DNA of 64,000 nucleotides from the NCBI RefSeq assembly GCF_900100435.1, contig NZ_FNEX01000017.1, positions 124,001-188,000 on the forward strand, written 5' to 3'. The notes below the pieces were generated by a model that saw only the letters and a program-made list of their open reading frames with translations, ran no database searches and was not told where the DNA came from. This document shows, one piece after another, positions 26,569 to 33,639 of the stretch; the stretch's first letter is position 1; each line of letters opens with the position of its first letter. Position numbers and translations under genes: made by a program. The stretch is from Pedobacter sp. ok626 (GTDB taxonomy: Bacteria; Bacteroidota; Bacteroidia; Sphingobacteriales; Sphingobacteriaceae).

Positions 26569-26578
26569 ACAAATTTGT
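26569..26578. promoter_or_regulatory. Palindrome between hxlR-type gene and MFS gene
   Basis: ACAAATTTGT is a perfect 10-base palindrome, near-symmetric further out, 5 bases before the HxlR start and about 50 bases before the -7 element of the divergent transporter. It is a candidate operator for the HxlR protein. Short AT-rich palindromes also arise by chance. Confidence 0.35.
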
Positions 26579-26626
26579 TAGTACCATACAAATGCATGTA
26601 TTCTATGCAAAAGTAAAGCTACCAAA

Positions 26627-26634
26627 TAACTTTG
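26627..26634 (+). promoter_or_regulatory. -7 promoter element of MFS gene
   Basis: TAACTTTG matches TAnnTTTG exactly, about 50 bases before the ATG at 26685. No clear -33 TTG is visible at the right distance, which would fit a regulated promoter. Confidence 0.45.
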
Positions 26635-26684
26635 CGGCATAATTAAAATATTTATGACTATGTACTTATCAGAACAAGTGAACG

Positions 26685-27869
26685 ATGGATTATAGGATGA
26701 AGAAATTTGCATACATCGGCTGTCTCGGCTTTATTGGAGTGATCACGACCGAATTTGGAGTAATAGGGATTTTACCACAGATAGCTGATCACTATCAGAT
26801 CAGTATTGATAAAGCAGGTATCTTATTAAGCGCCTTTGCATTAGTAATTGCGCTAACAGGGCCTTTTATGACTCTGCTTATGTCTGGCTTTGATCGTAAG
26901 AAAGTTATGCTTGCAGCCATTTCAATTTTTCTGATAACAGGAATTGTGTCCGCGTTTTCCCCTCCATTTTGGTTGTTGATTTTAGTCAGGATTTTACCGG
27001 CTTTTCTACAACCCGTCTATATTGCCACGGCTTTATCTGTTGCCGTTTCACAAGGCAGTAAAGAGAACAAAAATGAGTTGATGAGTATTGTTTTCAGCGG
27101 TGTGGCTATTGCTATGGTTACCACAGTTCCTTTAGCGACCTATCTGGCAAGTTTATTTTCCTGGGAATACTCTTTCGTTATGCAGGCGGTTGTTAGTGCA
27201 GTGGCTTTTTTGGGTATTTATTTTGTACTCCCAACAATGCCTGTAAGAGAAAAAAAATCATATGGAAGCCAGCTGAAAATATTAACGAAACCTACTTTTA
27301 TCATCAGCACTGCAATGAATTTTTTCATGATCTCGGCCTGGTTTTCTACCTATAGTTATTTCGCAGATTACTTAAACAAAGCAAAGTATATGGACAACAC
27401 TATGGTTAGCTACATGCTCTTTTTATTTGGATTGATAGGTCTGCTTGCCAATTGGATTTCAGGGAAAATGTTAAATAAGAGCGTAACAAAAACCACGGCA
27501 TTCTTCCTTTCGGGGACAATTATCATACCTGTGTTACTGCATTTTTCTGGAGGCAATACAATGGCAACCATTATTGTTATTGGAATTTGGGGCTTTTTAT
27601 ACGCTCCAAGTTTTTTAAATGCATCTACATATATGATTTCGTCAGTTCCTAAATCATTAGAGTTTGCCAATAGTTTGGCTACATCCTTTGGCAACTTAGG
27701 TGTTACTTTAGGGACAACAGCTGGCGGTTGGATAATAGCGACTAGGGGGGTAAGCTATACACCTTGGCTAACCGTGATATTTGGGATTTTAGCGTTTACG
27801 ATGATGGGCTGGAGAAGTTATTTAGAGCGTATTGATAACAATAGACAAAAAAAATTGATCTTATCATAA
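26685..27869 (+). CDS. MFS transporter, DHA1-like drug/sugar efflux
   Basis: A 394-residue major facilitator protein with about 12 membrane helices, starting at FAYIGCLGFIGVITTEFGVIGILPQIADHYQIS (helix 1 and following loop, typical of the DHA1/AraJ group). The motif A position after helix 2 reads SGFDRKKVMLAAI, a normal variant, and the motif at helix 5 has TVPLATYLASLFSWEYSF. An ATG at 26697 is an equally possible start. It is divergent from the HxlR regulator, which probably represses it. The substrate is unknown. Confidence 0.92.
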   Translation: MDYRMKKFAYIGCLGFIGVITTEFGVIGILPQIADHYQISIDKAGILLSAFALVIALTGPFMTLLMSGFDRKKVMLAAISIFLITGIVSAFSPPFWLLILVRILPAFLQPVYIATALSVAVSQGSKENKNELMSIVFSGVAIAMVTTVPLATYLASLFSWEYSFVMQAVVSAVAFLGIYFVLPTMPVREKKSYGSQLKILTKPTFIISTAMNFFMISAWFSTYSYFADYLNKAKYMDNTMVSYMLFLFGLIGLLANWISGKMLNKSVTKTTAFFLSGTIIIPVLLHFSGGNTMATIIVIGIWGFLYAPSFLNASTYMISSVPKSLEFANSLATSFGNLGVTLGTTAGGWIIATRGVSYTPWLTVIFGILAFTMMGWRSYLERIDNNRQKKLILS

Positions 27870-27960
27870 AAATTATTTTTTAATTTGTTTATAGTATATT
27901 AGTTTCCTTAAATTTCATATTTATAGACAACGAGTTAACGCAAACATTTTGATAAAAATT

Positions 27961-29832
27961 ATGATGACTTTTTTTACCAACCCATACATCAGACCTTTTG
28001 TTCTATTATTTACGATTACCTTCTTCCTGGCTTGCTCCAAAAAGAATGCACCTGTAGATGAATCCAAACAAAAAACGACTATTCAGGGAGCAGTAGAGAA
28101 AGGACCTTTTGTTCGGGGATCTGTGGTAACAGTCTATGAACTTAATTCGGAACTGAATCCAACAGGAAAGACTTTCAAGTCCGAAATACTAGATGATAAG
28201 GGCAGCTTTTCTTTAGCTGATATTGAACTGGCCTCTAATTATGTTCAATTGTCGGTAAGCGGTTATTACTTCAACGAGGTAAACGGAAACCTTTCTTCAT
28301 CGCAGATCACATTAAATGCTATTGCAGATATAAGCAACAATAAGTCTATAAATGTAAATGTACTGAGCCATCTTGAAGAAAAAAGGGTTAAGTCTTTAAT
28401 GAAGAAAGAGAAGAAAAGTTTCAGCGAAGCAAAGAAACAAGCGTTAACTGAGATTTACGCATCCTTCTTTGTTAAAACATCACCAACAACGAGCAGCGAA
28501 TTAGTTTCATTAACAAAGAATGATGACAATTCTAACATTCTATTGGGTATTTCTGCCGCGTTGTTGAGTATCTCTCAATCAGATAATGCAAAATTAACAG
28601 AGCTTTTGAGTGTCTTATCTACGGATCTGGAGAATGATGGTTTAGTAGAAGAGTCTTTAAAGCAGGGGTTAAAACAAGGGTTAGAAGGTTTAAATTCTAA
28701 AGCTATCTCTGATCATCTGAAAAATAGATATCAATCACTTAATATCACTTTACCTGACTTCTCTATGGGGAAGGTTTTTTCTGTTGAGCTGAAGGGAAGT
28801 GATGTGATAATCGGTGCGAACTATTTCAAAACAGAACAGGAATATCAAGCTGCTTATAATGCCTTATTAATAGCAAGCACAAAGGCCACGGAAGAATATT
28901 TCAAATTGGAAGGATTATATAGCAAAACTATTTCTGGACTGCCACAAAATGATTTTTATCTACATAGAGTTACGCCTAATCATGCTAATATTGCCAGTTT
29001 GTTTTCAGGCCTGTATAATAGTATCCTCAGGGCAAATACGATAATTGATTATGCAGGGAAGTCATCTTCTTTTAAATCATTTAAATACAAATCCTACCCA
29101 CATTTTGCTTACAACTATTGGGTTTTGATCAATTTTTGGGGGAATGTACCATTTGTGAATAGTGAGAATTATAAAGACTATACTCCTCGTCCAAGAACTA
29201 ATGCAAAGGAAATATCCGAAACGTTGATGGCTGGCCTGGATGAAGCTATTCAAAACCTGGGAAATATTGGAAAGGATGCGGATATGGCTAAAGCTATTGC
29301 AGCAAGAATAGCTGCTGATAATGGAAGTTATTCCCTTGCTAAAAATTACCTAAGTCAAATTATAGATAGTAAAAAGTATCAGTTAGCCAGCAAATCTCAA
29401 ATTCATACTGGCGCTAACGAAAGTATTTTTGGACTTGATTACGACCAACCTACTGGTGTTACGAAGCCGAATGACTATAATTTATATGGTAAGGGAAACT
29501 ATCGTAGTTTGACCAGGTACACGGATGTTATTCTCCTCGCCTCAGAAGTAAATCTGAAATTAAACAATAAAGATGAAGCGATTTCTTTATTGAACCTGGT
29601 ACGTGTTAGAAATGGGAAATTACCTCTTTCTTTAAATGAAAGCAATGTTTTACCGTTGTTACAAGAAGAAGTAAAGGATGACCTGAATAATGAAGGAGTA
29701 TTTTTTGCCTTCTTGAAGCGTAATAGCTTAGCAGAATCAAGTTTAGGTATTCAATCTTATCAAAAGCTCATGCCAATACCTCAAATGGAGATGACGTTAA
29801 ACATGAATATGACGCAAAACCCGGGTTATTAG
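27961..29832 (+). CDS. Orphan SusD-like lipoprotein with an added N-terminal domain
   Basis: The ATG at 27961 is preferred over a TTG 12 bases upstream. A lipoprotein signal (FFLACS) is followed by a beta-rich domain (about 40-110, IQGAVEKGPFVRGSVVTVYELN ... DDKGSFSLADIEL) of the type found at the start of several surface lipoproteins, and a helical linker (about 120-270). From about residue 285 the sequence is SusD-like: a YWVLINFWGNVPFV block, TDVILLASEVNLKLNNKDEAISLLNLVRVRNG, and the SusD C-terminal PIPQMEMTLN ... QNPGY. No susC lies beside it, unlike nearly all susD genes. The SusD part is about 335 residues, shorter than usual. Its stop overlaps the convergent GNAT gene's stop by 4 bases. 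Confidence 0.75.
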   Translation: MMTFFTNPYIRPFVLLFTITFFLACSKKNAPVDESKQKTTIQGAVEKGPFVRGSVVTVYELNSELNPTGKTFKSEILDDKGSFSLADIELASNYVQLSVSGYYFNEVNGNLSSSQITLNAIADISNNKSINVNVLSHLEEKRVKSLMKKEKKSFSEAKKQALTEIYASFFVKTSPTTSSELVSLTKNDDNSNILLGISAALLSISQSDNAKLTELLSVLSTDLENDGLVEESLKQGLKQGLEGLNSKAISDHLKNRYQSLNITLPDFSMGKVFSVELKGSDVIIGANYFKTEQEYQAAYNALLIASTKATEEYFKLEGLYSKTISGLPQNDFYLHRVTPNHANIASLFSGLYNSILRANTIIDYAGKSSSFKSFKYKSYPHFAYNYWVLINFWGNVPFVNSENYKDYTPRPRTNAKEISETLMAGLDEAIQNLGNIGKDADMAKAIAARIAADNGSYSLAKNYLSQIIDSKKYQLASKSQIHTGANESIFGLDYDQPTGVTKPNDYNLYGKGNYRSLTRYTDVILLASEVNLKLNNKDEAISLLNLVRVRNGKLPLSLNESNVLPLLQEEVKDDLNNEGVFFAFLKRNSLAESSLGIQSYQKLMPIPQMEMTLNMNMTQNPGY

Positions 29833-30629
29833 CCTACATTCCCTCCTATTCTATTGTATATGTTTTCGAGTTTGTAGGGTCTGATTTTTCCTAATCGCAT
29901 ATGTTTTACAACATCATATTCCTTAAAGCCATGATCATGCAAAAACTCTGTGGCGAATAAGTTATCTATAGGAAAGGCTGCTTTGTCATTAGATTTTAAT
30001 CGCAGTTTTAAAAGTTCAAGTCCGGCTAATGGATTGTTTGCAACAATTAATCCGTCGCCAAGAGCAGGTATATAGAAACCTTCAATTTTATGATTATTCA
30101 TATATACAAAGCCATTTTCGAGAGAATTTTCAAGATGCATCATTCTTTCTTCTCCCGTCGCCATTTTATCAATGATTGAAATCTCTTCTTTGAAATCCTC
30201 CTTATAAGGTATTACCTGATCTGAGATCAGCAATTCTTTATCAAAGTTTATGTCTTTAAAAAACAGGTATTCGGTATCAGTAATAAATCCCACTTTTTCA
30301 TATACGGGAGCACCGAGATTAGTAGCGATTAAATAGATAGTTTCACAGTTATTTTGCTTCGCCGTATCAACTAAGGATTCTGTAATACGTCTTCCAATTC
30401 CATGGCCTCTTTGATCAGGATGAACTATAATGTGCCCCAGCCAGGCTACATCATTGTGAATAATTGTTGCTCCTAATCCAACAATTACGTCATCAATCAC
30501 AACTTTAATTGGAAAGCAAAAAGGGGATTGTACATAAAAATCAAAATTCACTTTAATATCATTCCAGCCCTCAGGTCGTAAGTCTGATATTAAATTTAAA
30601 TCCTCATATTCTAAAGCTAGTATTTGCAT
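29829..30629 (-). CDS. GNAT family N-acetyltransferase
   Basis: The 266-residue protein has a GNAT domain in the first half: WLGHIIVHPDQRGHGIGRRITESLVDTA is the acetyl-CoA binding loop (R/Q-x-x-G-x-G/A), and NLGAPVYEKVGF the conserved end. The second half (about 140-266: MATGEERMMHLENSLENGFVYMNN ... GDGLIVANNPLAGLELLKL) is a companion domain seen in a group of two-domain GNATs. The acceptor is unknown. It is convergent with the orphan SusD gene, sharing 4 bases. Confidence 0.88.
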   Translation of the reverse strand: MQILALEYEDLNLISDLRPEGWNDIKVNFDFYVQSPFCFPIKVVIDDVIVGLGATIIHNDVAWLGHIIVHPDQRGHGIGRRITESLVDTAKQNNCETIYLIATNLGAPVYEKVGFITDTEYLFFKDINFDKELLISDQVIPYKEDFKEEISIIDKMATGEERMMHLENSLENGFVYMNNHKIEGFYIPALGDGLIVANNPLAGLELLKLRLKSNDKAAFPIDNLFATEFLHDHGFKEYDVVKHMRLGKIRPYKLENIYNRIGGNVG

Positions 30630-30747
30630 TGGTTTTTACGGGTTATTTAGGGGGATGCTAAATTAAAAATTTTATCAATTGATTCCTCTTTCGTTACGGC
30701 AAGAATTTCCGAAATTGTGTTTTGATATTTATCCAAAGTAGCCATTT

Positions 30748-31338
30748 ATGAATACCTATCGCTTCAGTTTTAATAATAGCAAAAAAACCTCAACTATTCT
30801 ATTTTGGTTTTTTACCACGTTGTTAACTATTCCATTAACAGCCGCCATTTTACTGGCACGTTCACACCCACCTTTCCCGGCCTGGCTATTGCTGATCTCC
30901 TTACCTTTAATGTTAGTCGCCATTTACAGGCTGTTTAAAGTGGTCTCCGAAAGGCAGTCCACAGAAATTGTTTCACTAAGTAAAGAAGGCTTTACCAGCC
31001 TCAATTTCGGTTCCGCTTTATTTTCGGAAATACACACCATTCGGATTCCTGTAAGGGAAATAGGGCTATTGGGGGGAACACCGTTCGACTATTACAAAAA
31101 AACAGATGCTGATTTTCCTTACCTAGAGTTTTCGATCACCACTCAGGATGGGAAAATGTTAAAGTGGATATTGAATGAGTGGGGTGGGCTTTATAACTCA
31201 AAAGAAGACTTTTCAATTTTCTTTAACTTTCTCACAGCGCTAACTGATCGGCTGTATCAACTTTATCATGTTAAGGAACCATATAACAGCTATTTAAAAA
31301 TTCTTGACGAAAAAGGTTCTTGGGAAAAGCGAGGTTAA
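30748..31338 (+). CDS. Hypothetical membrane protein, two N-terminal helices
   Basis: Not recognised. The 196-residue protein has two membrane helices (about 18-37, ILFWFFTTLLTIPLTAAILLA, and 44-62, WLLLISLPLMLVAIYRLF), followed by a soluble domain with alternating beta character (SLSKEGFTSLNFGSALFSEIHTIRIPVREIGLLGG ... LEFSITTQDGKMLKWILNEWGG). The layout resembles PH-like or YcxB-type membrane-anchored domains, but this is a weak guess. Monocistronic by position, with about 100 bases to the next, convergent gene. Confidence 0.6.
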   Translation: MNTYRFSFNNSKKTSTILFWFFTTLLTIPLTAAILLARSHPPFPAWLLLISLPLMLVAIYRLFKVVSERQSTEIVSLSKEGFTSLNFGSALFSEIHTIRIPVREIGLLGGTPFDYYKKTDADFPYLEFSITTQDGKMLKWILNEWGGLYNSKEDFSIFFNFLTALTDRLYQLYHVKEPYNSYLKILDEKGSWEKRG

Positions 31339-31441
31339 TTTTGCCAATAACGAGCGTAATTACAGCGCCTCTAATGAATGCTTTTTGATCCATTTCCGTT
31401 TGCTTTGTTTCGTCATCAGTCAATGGAATATTTTCATCATT

Positions 31442-32326
31442 TTATGGCACTGTTGCCACACTGACAGTACAACTCATTCTACTTTTTAACTTATCCTTAT
31501 CCACCGGCCGTATTTCGACTTTAATGGTAACTGGAAATCTTTCAACCATTTTCACATAATTCCCGCTCTGGTTGTTAGTTGAGTTAAAAGGAGATCCATT
31601 TTTTAATTTGCCAATCTCTAATACTTTCCCCGAAAGACTAATTTCAGGTATATCATCCATAATAATTTTAACAGATTGCCCCTTAAGCAGATGTTGCACC
31701 TGATTTGATTTGAAATTGGCAGTAATATAAAAGTCTTCAACCCCATTAATTTCTCTGACATTAAGATAGGCATCATCCGTGAGTTCAAAATCTCCATCTT
31801 TTGATGGAATAATCCGGCTGTTTAACAAAATTTCAGACCATTGTTTCAAAAAATCAGCTGGAAATTTTGTTGTTTTCATTGAAACAAGAACAGTATGCCT
31901 GCAGGTTTTGCCATCTATAATGTAAATAAGGGTAGAAATGGGTATTTCCTCTGATTTAAGCGTTCGGTTTTCCAGACTGATCAGTCTATAAGGAAGGGGC
32001 TTGCTTTTATTTTCTGCCAGGAGCGTAAAACGAATGCCTTTGTCTTTTGATAAGTCATGGGATATATTAATGCTGTCCAGTGGCTTAGTATTTTCGGTGA
32101 TGTCATCATTTAATATCATCACCATTTTTCGCCAGCTTTCTTTCTTATCATCTTTAAGATCCCACTTTTGATGACGACGAGAAAAATCAGTTTGGACTGA
32201 TAATTTCCTGTCAAGTTCCCAGCCCTCAGCTTTCGGCCAGCGGAGATCTATATCTTCCCTATTAGATTGCGCTTTTGCTAGCCCGAATATTAACAGCAGA
32301 GCGCTTAAAGTAACAGTGTTTTTCAT
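31442..32326 (-). CDS. Secreted protein with C-terminal HlyD/EmrA-like beta-barrel segment
   Basis: The 294-residue protein has a signal peptide (LLLIFGLAKAQ). Residues about 20-180 are not recognised. From about 200 the sequence follows the membrane-fusion-protein barrel pattern: DFYITANFKSNQVQHLLKGQ, then VKIIMDDIPEISLSGKVLEI, GNYVKMVERFPVTIKVEI and LKSRMSCTVSV. In EmrA/HlyD proteins this part follows a coiled-coil hairpin and a lipoyl half-motif pair, both absent here. The gene lies 114 bases after the PepSY gene on the same strand, at the end of the iron-uptake unit, so it may belong to it. The function is unknown; the chimaeric look is the main observation. Confidence 0.6.
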   Translation of the reverse strand: MKNTVTLSALLLIFGLAKAQSNREDIDLRWPKAEGWELDRKLSVQTDFSRRHQKWDLKDDKKESWRKMVMILNDDITENTKPLDSINISHDLSKDKGIRFTLLAENKSKPLPYRLISLENRTLKSEEIPISTLIYIIDGKTCRHTVLVSMKTTKFPADFLKQWSEILLNSRIIPSKDGDFELTDDAYLNVREINGVEDFYITANFKSNQVQHLLKGQSVKIIMDDIPEISLSGKVLEIGKLKNGSPFNSTNNQSGNYVKMVERFPVTIKVEIRPVDKDKLKSRMSCTVSVATVP

Positions 32327-32440
32327 TTGTATTCAGTCATGTAGATGCATTAAAGTTAATATTAAATCGTTTTCCCAGCAAAACACCACATAAAAATAAC
32401 TTCGACAGGCCATTTCCACGTTACCTAATTCGGTGAAAAA

Positions 32441-33571
32441 TCAAGGTTTAAGTTTCCTCCTTCCCAGCCAGATGAAAAACCCCGTAACAGGCAAACTTGC
32501 AGAAATCAGGCTGGCAAAAAATGCCAGGAATTTCCCGGTTAGCCCCAATGCATTGCCAGTATGAATATCATAGTTTAGCAGACTTAGTTTCTCTCCGTTG
32601 TGCTGCTCATCAAACGTAGCAGTTTTAAGAATCCGGCCAGTGTGTCTGTCGTATTGCCGAATTAATGAACGATAACTCCGCCCATTGTCGATATAAACAT
32701 TTAATACTCCCTGAGGATTACCGCCAGGGGGATAGATGTAATAAGCTCTGGCATTAGGCTGGTTTTTTCTCACTTGATTAAATATTTTGTCCAGCGGAGG
32801 CTGATCTGTCACAAGTGTGGTATCAGATAACACCTGTTTTGGGCTTTCATAGGTTACCCCCCCATTGGCTACCCACTGTAGGCTTCGGTCGAACCATTCA
32901 AAGGCCATGGCTAAACCTGTAAGCGCAATTAATAAAGCCAAAATCGTGGCGTAAAAGCCGCTGATACTATGCAGATCATAATTTTTCCGCTTCCATTTTG
33001 TAGAATTTTTCCAGCGGAACCAATATCTTTTCTTGGCTACGTTTTTATTTTTAGGCCACCAAAGGACAATGCCAGTAATCAACAGGACCACAAATACCAT
33101 AGTGGCAATTCCGGTAATCATTTTTCCTACGCCACCAGCAAGCAGTAAATTACAGTGGAGCATCAGTACTACATTAAAAAACTCAAAAGTGTTATCTTCT
33201 ACCGCAATCACTTCAGCAGTGTAAGGATTAAGATAAGCAGTCTGATGATAGACAATATTATCCCATTCCCATATACCGCCCGTTTTATCCTTATATGCCC
33301 TGAACTGATAAGTATCACCCGGCTTAGACCCGGTACTGAAACGTCCGATTGTTTTATCCTTTCCCAGGGATAGTTGAGCTTTTGCCCATAATTCACTCAG
33401 TGGTTTTAGTGTAGTTCCGTTTTCTTTTACACTTAGTTTTTGGCGATAAACAATCGGCTTCAATTCATCGGCAAATGCATAGATACAACCAGTTACGCCC
33501 AAAATAAATACGATGACTCCGGATAGTAAGCCAAGCCATAAATGAAGTTTTCTAATCTGTTTTTTTAGCAT
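32441..33571 (-). CDS. PepSY-associated membrane protein (iron-uptake type)
   Basis: The 376-residue protein shows the four-helix PepSY_TM layout: helix 1 at about 11-33 (LWLGLLSGVIVFILGVTGCIYAF), helix 2 near 155-175 (MVFVVLLITGIVLWWP), helix 3 near 203-223 (GFYATILALLIALTGLAMAF) and helix 4 near 350-370 (ISASLPVTGFFIWLGRR). Conserved histidines (KLHLWLGLL, LHCNLLL, YDLHS, YDIHTG) fit haem or metal handling. Proteins of this family are encoded beside siderophore receptors and some are ferric-siderophore reductases. Here it follows the receptor by 68 bases, with a strong hairpin between. It is a paralogue of the protein at 60686-61783. Confidence 0.9.
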   Translation of the reverse strand: MLKKQIRKLHLWLGLLSGVIVFILGVTGCIYAFADELKPIVYRQKLSVKENGTTLKPLSELWAKAQLSLGKDKTIGRFSTGSKPGDTYQFRAYKDKTGGIWEWDNIVYHQTAYLNPYTAEVIAVEDNTFEFFNVVLMLHCNLLLAGGVGKMITGIATMVFVVLLITGIVLWWPKNKNVAKKRYWFRWKNSTKWKRKNYDLHSISGFYATILALLIALTGLAMAFEWFDRSLQWVANGGVTYESPKQVLSDTTLVTDQPPLDKIFNQVRKNQPNARAYYIYPPGGNPQGVLNVYIDNGRSYRSLIRQYDRHTGRILKTATFDEQHNGEKLSLLNYDIHTGNALGLTGKFLAFFASLISASLPVTGFFIWLGRRKLKP

Positions 33572-33588
33572 CAGGGGGAAATCAGTAT

Positions 33589-33628
33589 AAGCTGTATCAT
33601 AAATTTCAAAAGGTTTATGATACAGCTT
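33589..33628 (-). other. Strong intercistronic hairpin between receptor and PepSY gene
   Basis: AAGCTGTATCATAAA (33589-33603) is perfectly complementary to TTTATGATACAGCTT (33614-33628): 15 bp with a 10-base loop. It has no T-run. It occupies most of the 68-base gap in the middle of an otherwise compact unit and probably stabilises the receptor mRNA end or reduces downstream expression. Confidence 0.7.
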
Positions 33629-33639
33629 TATGTCTTTAT

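Noticed and set aside
29829..29832. Overlap of two stop codons as a frameshift or assembly error
   Set aside because: Both proteins end with their natural C-termini (SusD-type NPGY and the GNAT companion domain); a 4-base convergent overlap is ordinary.
32441..33571. PepSY protein as a peptidase inhibitor
   Set aside because: The four-helix PepSY_TM layout with conserved histidines and the siderophore-receptor neighbour fit iron uptake rather than protease control.
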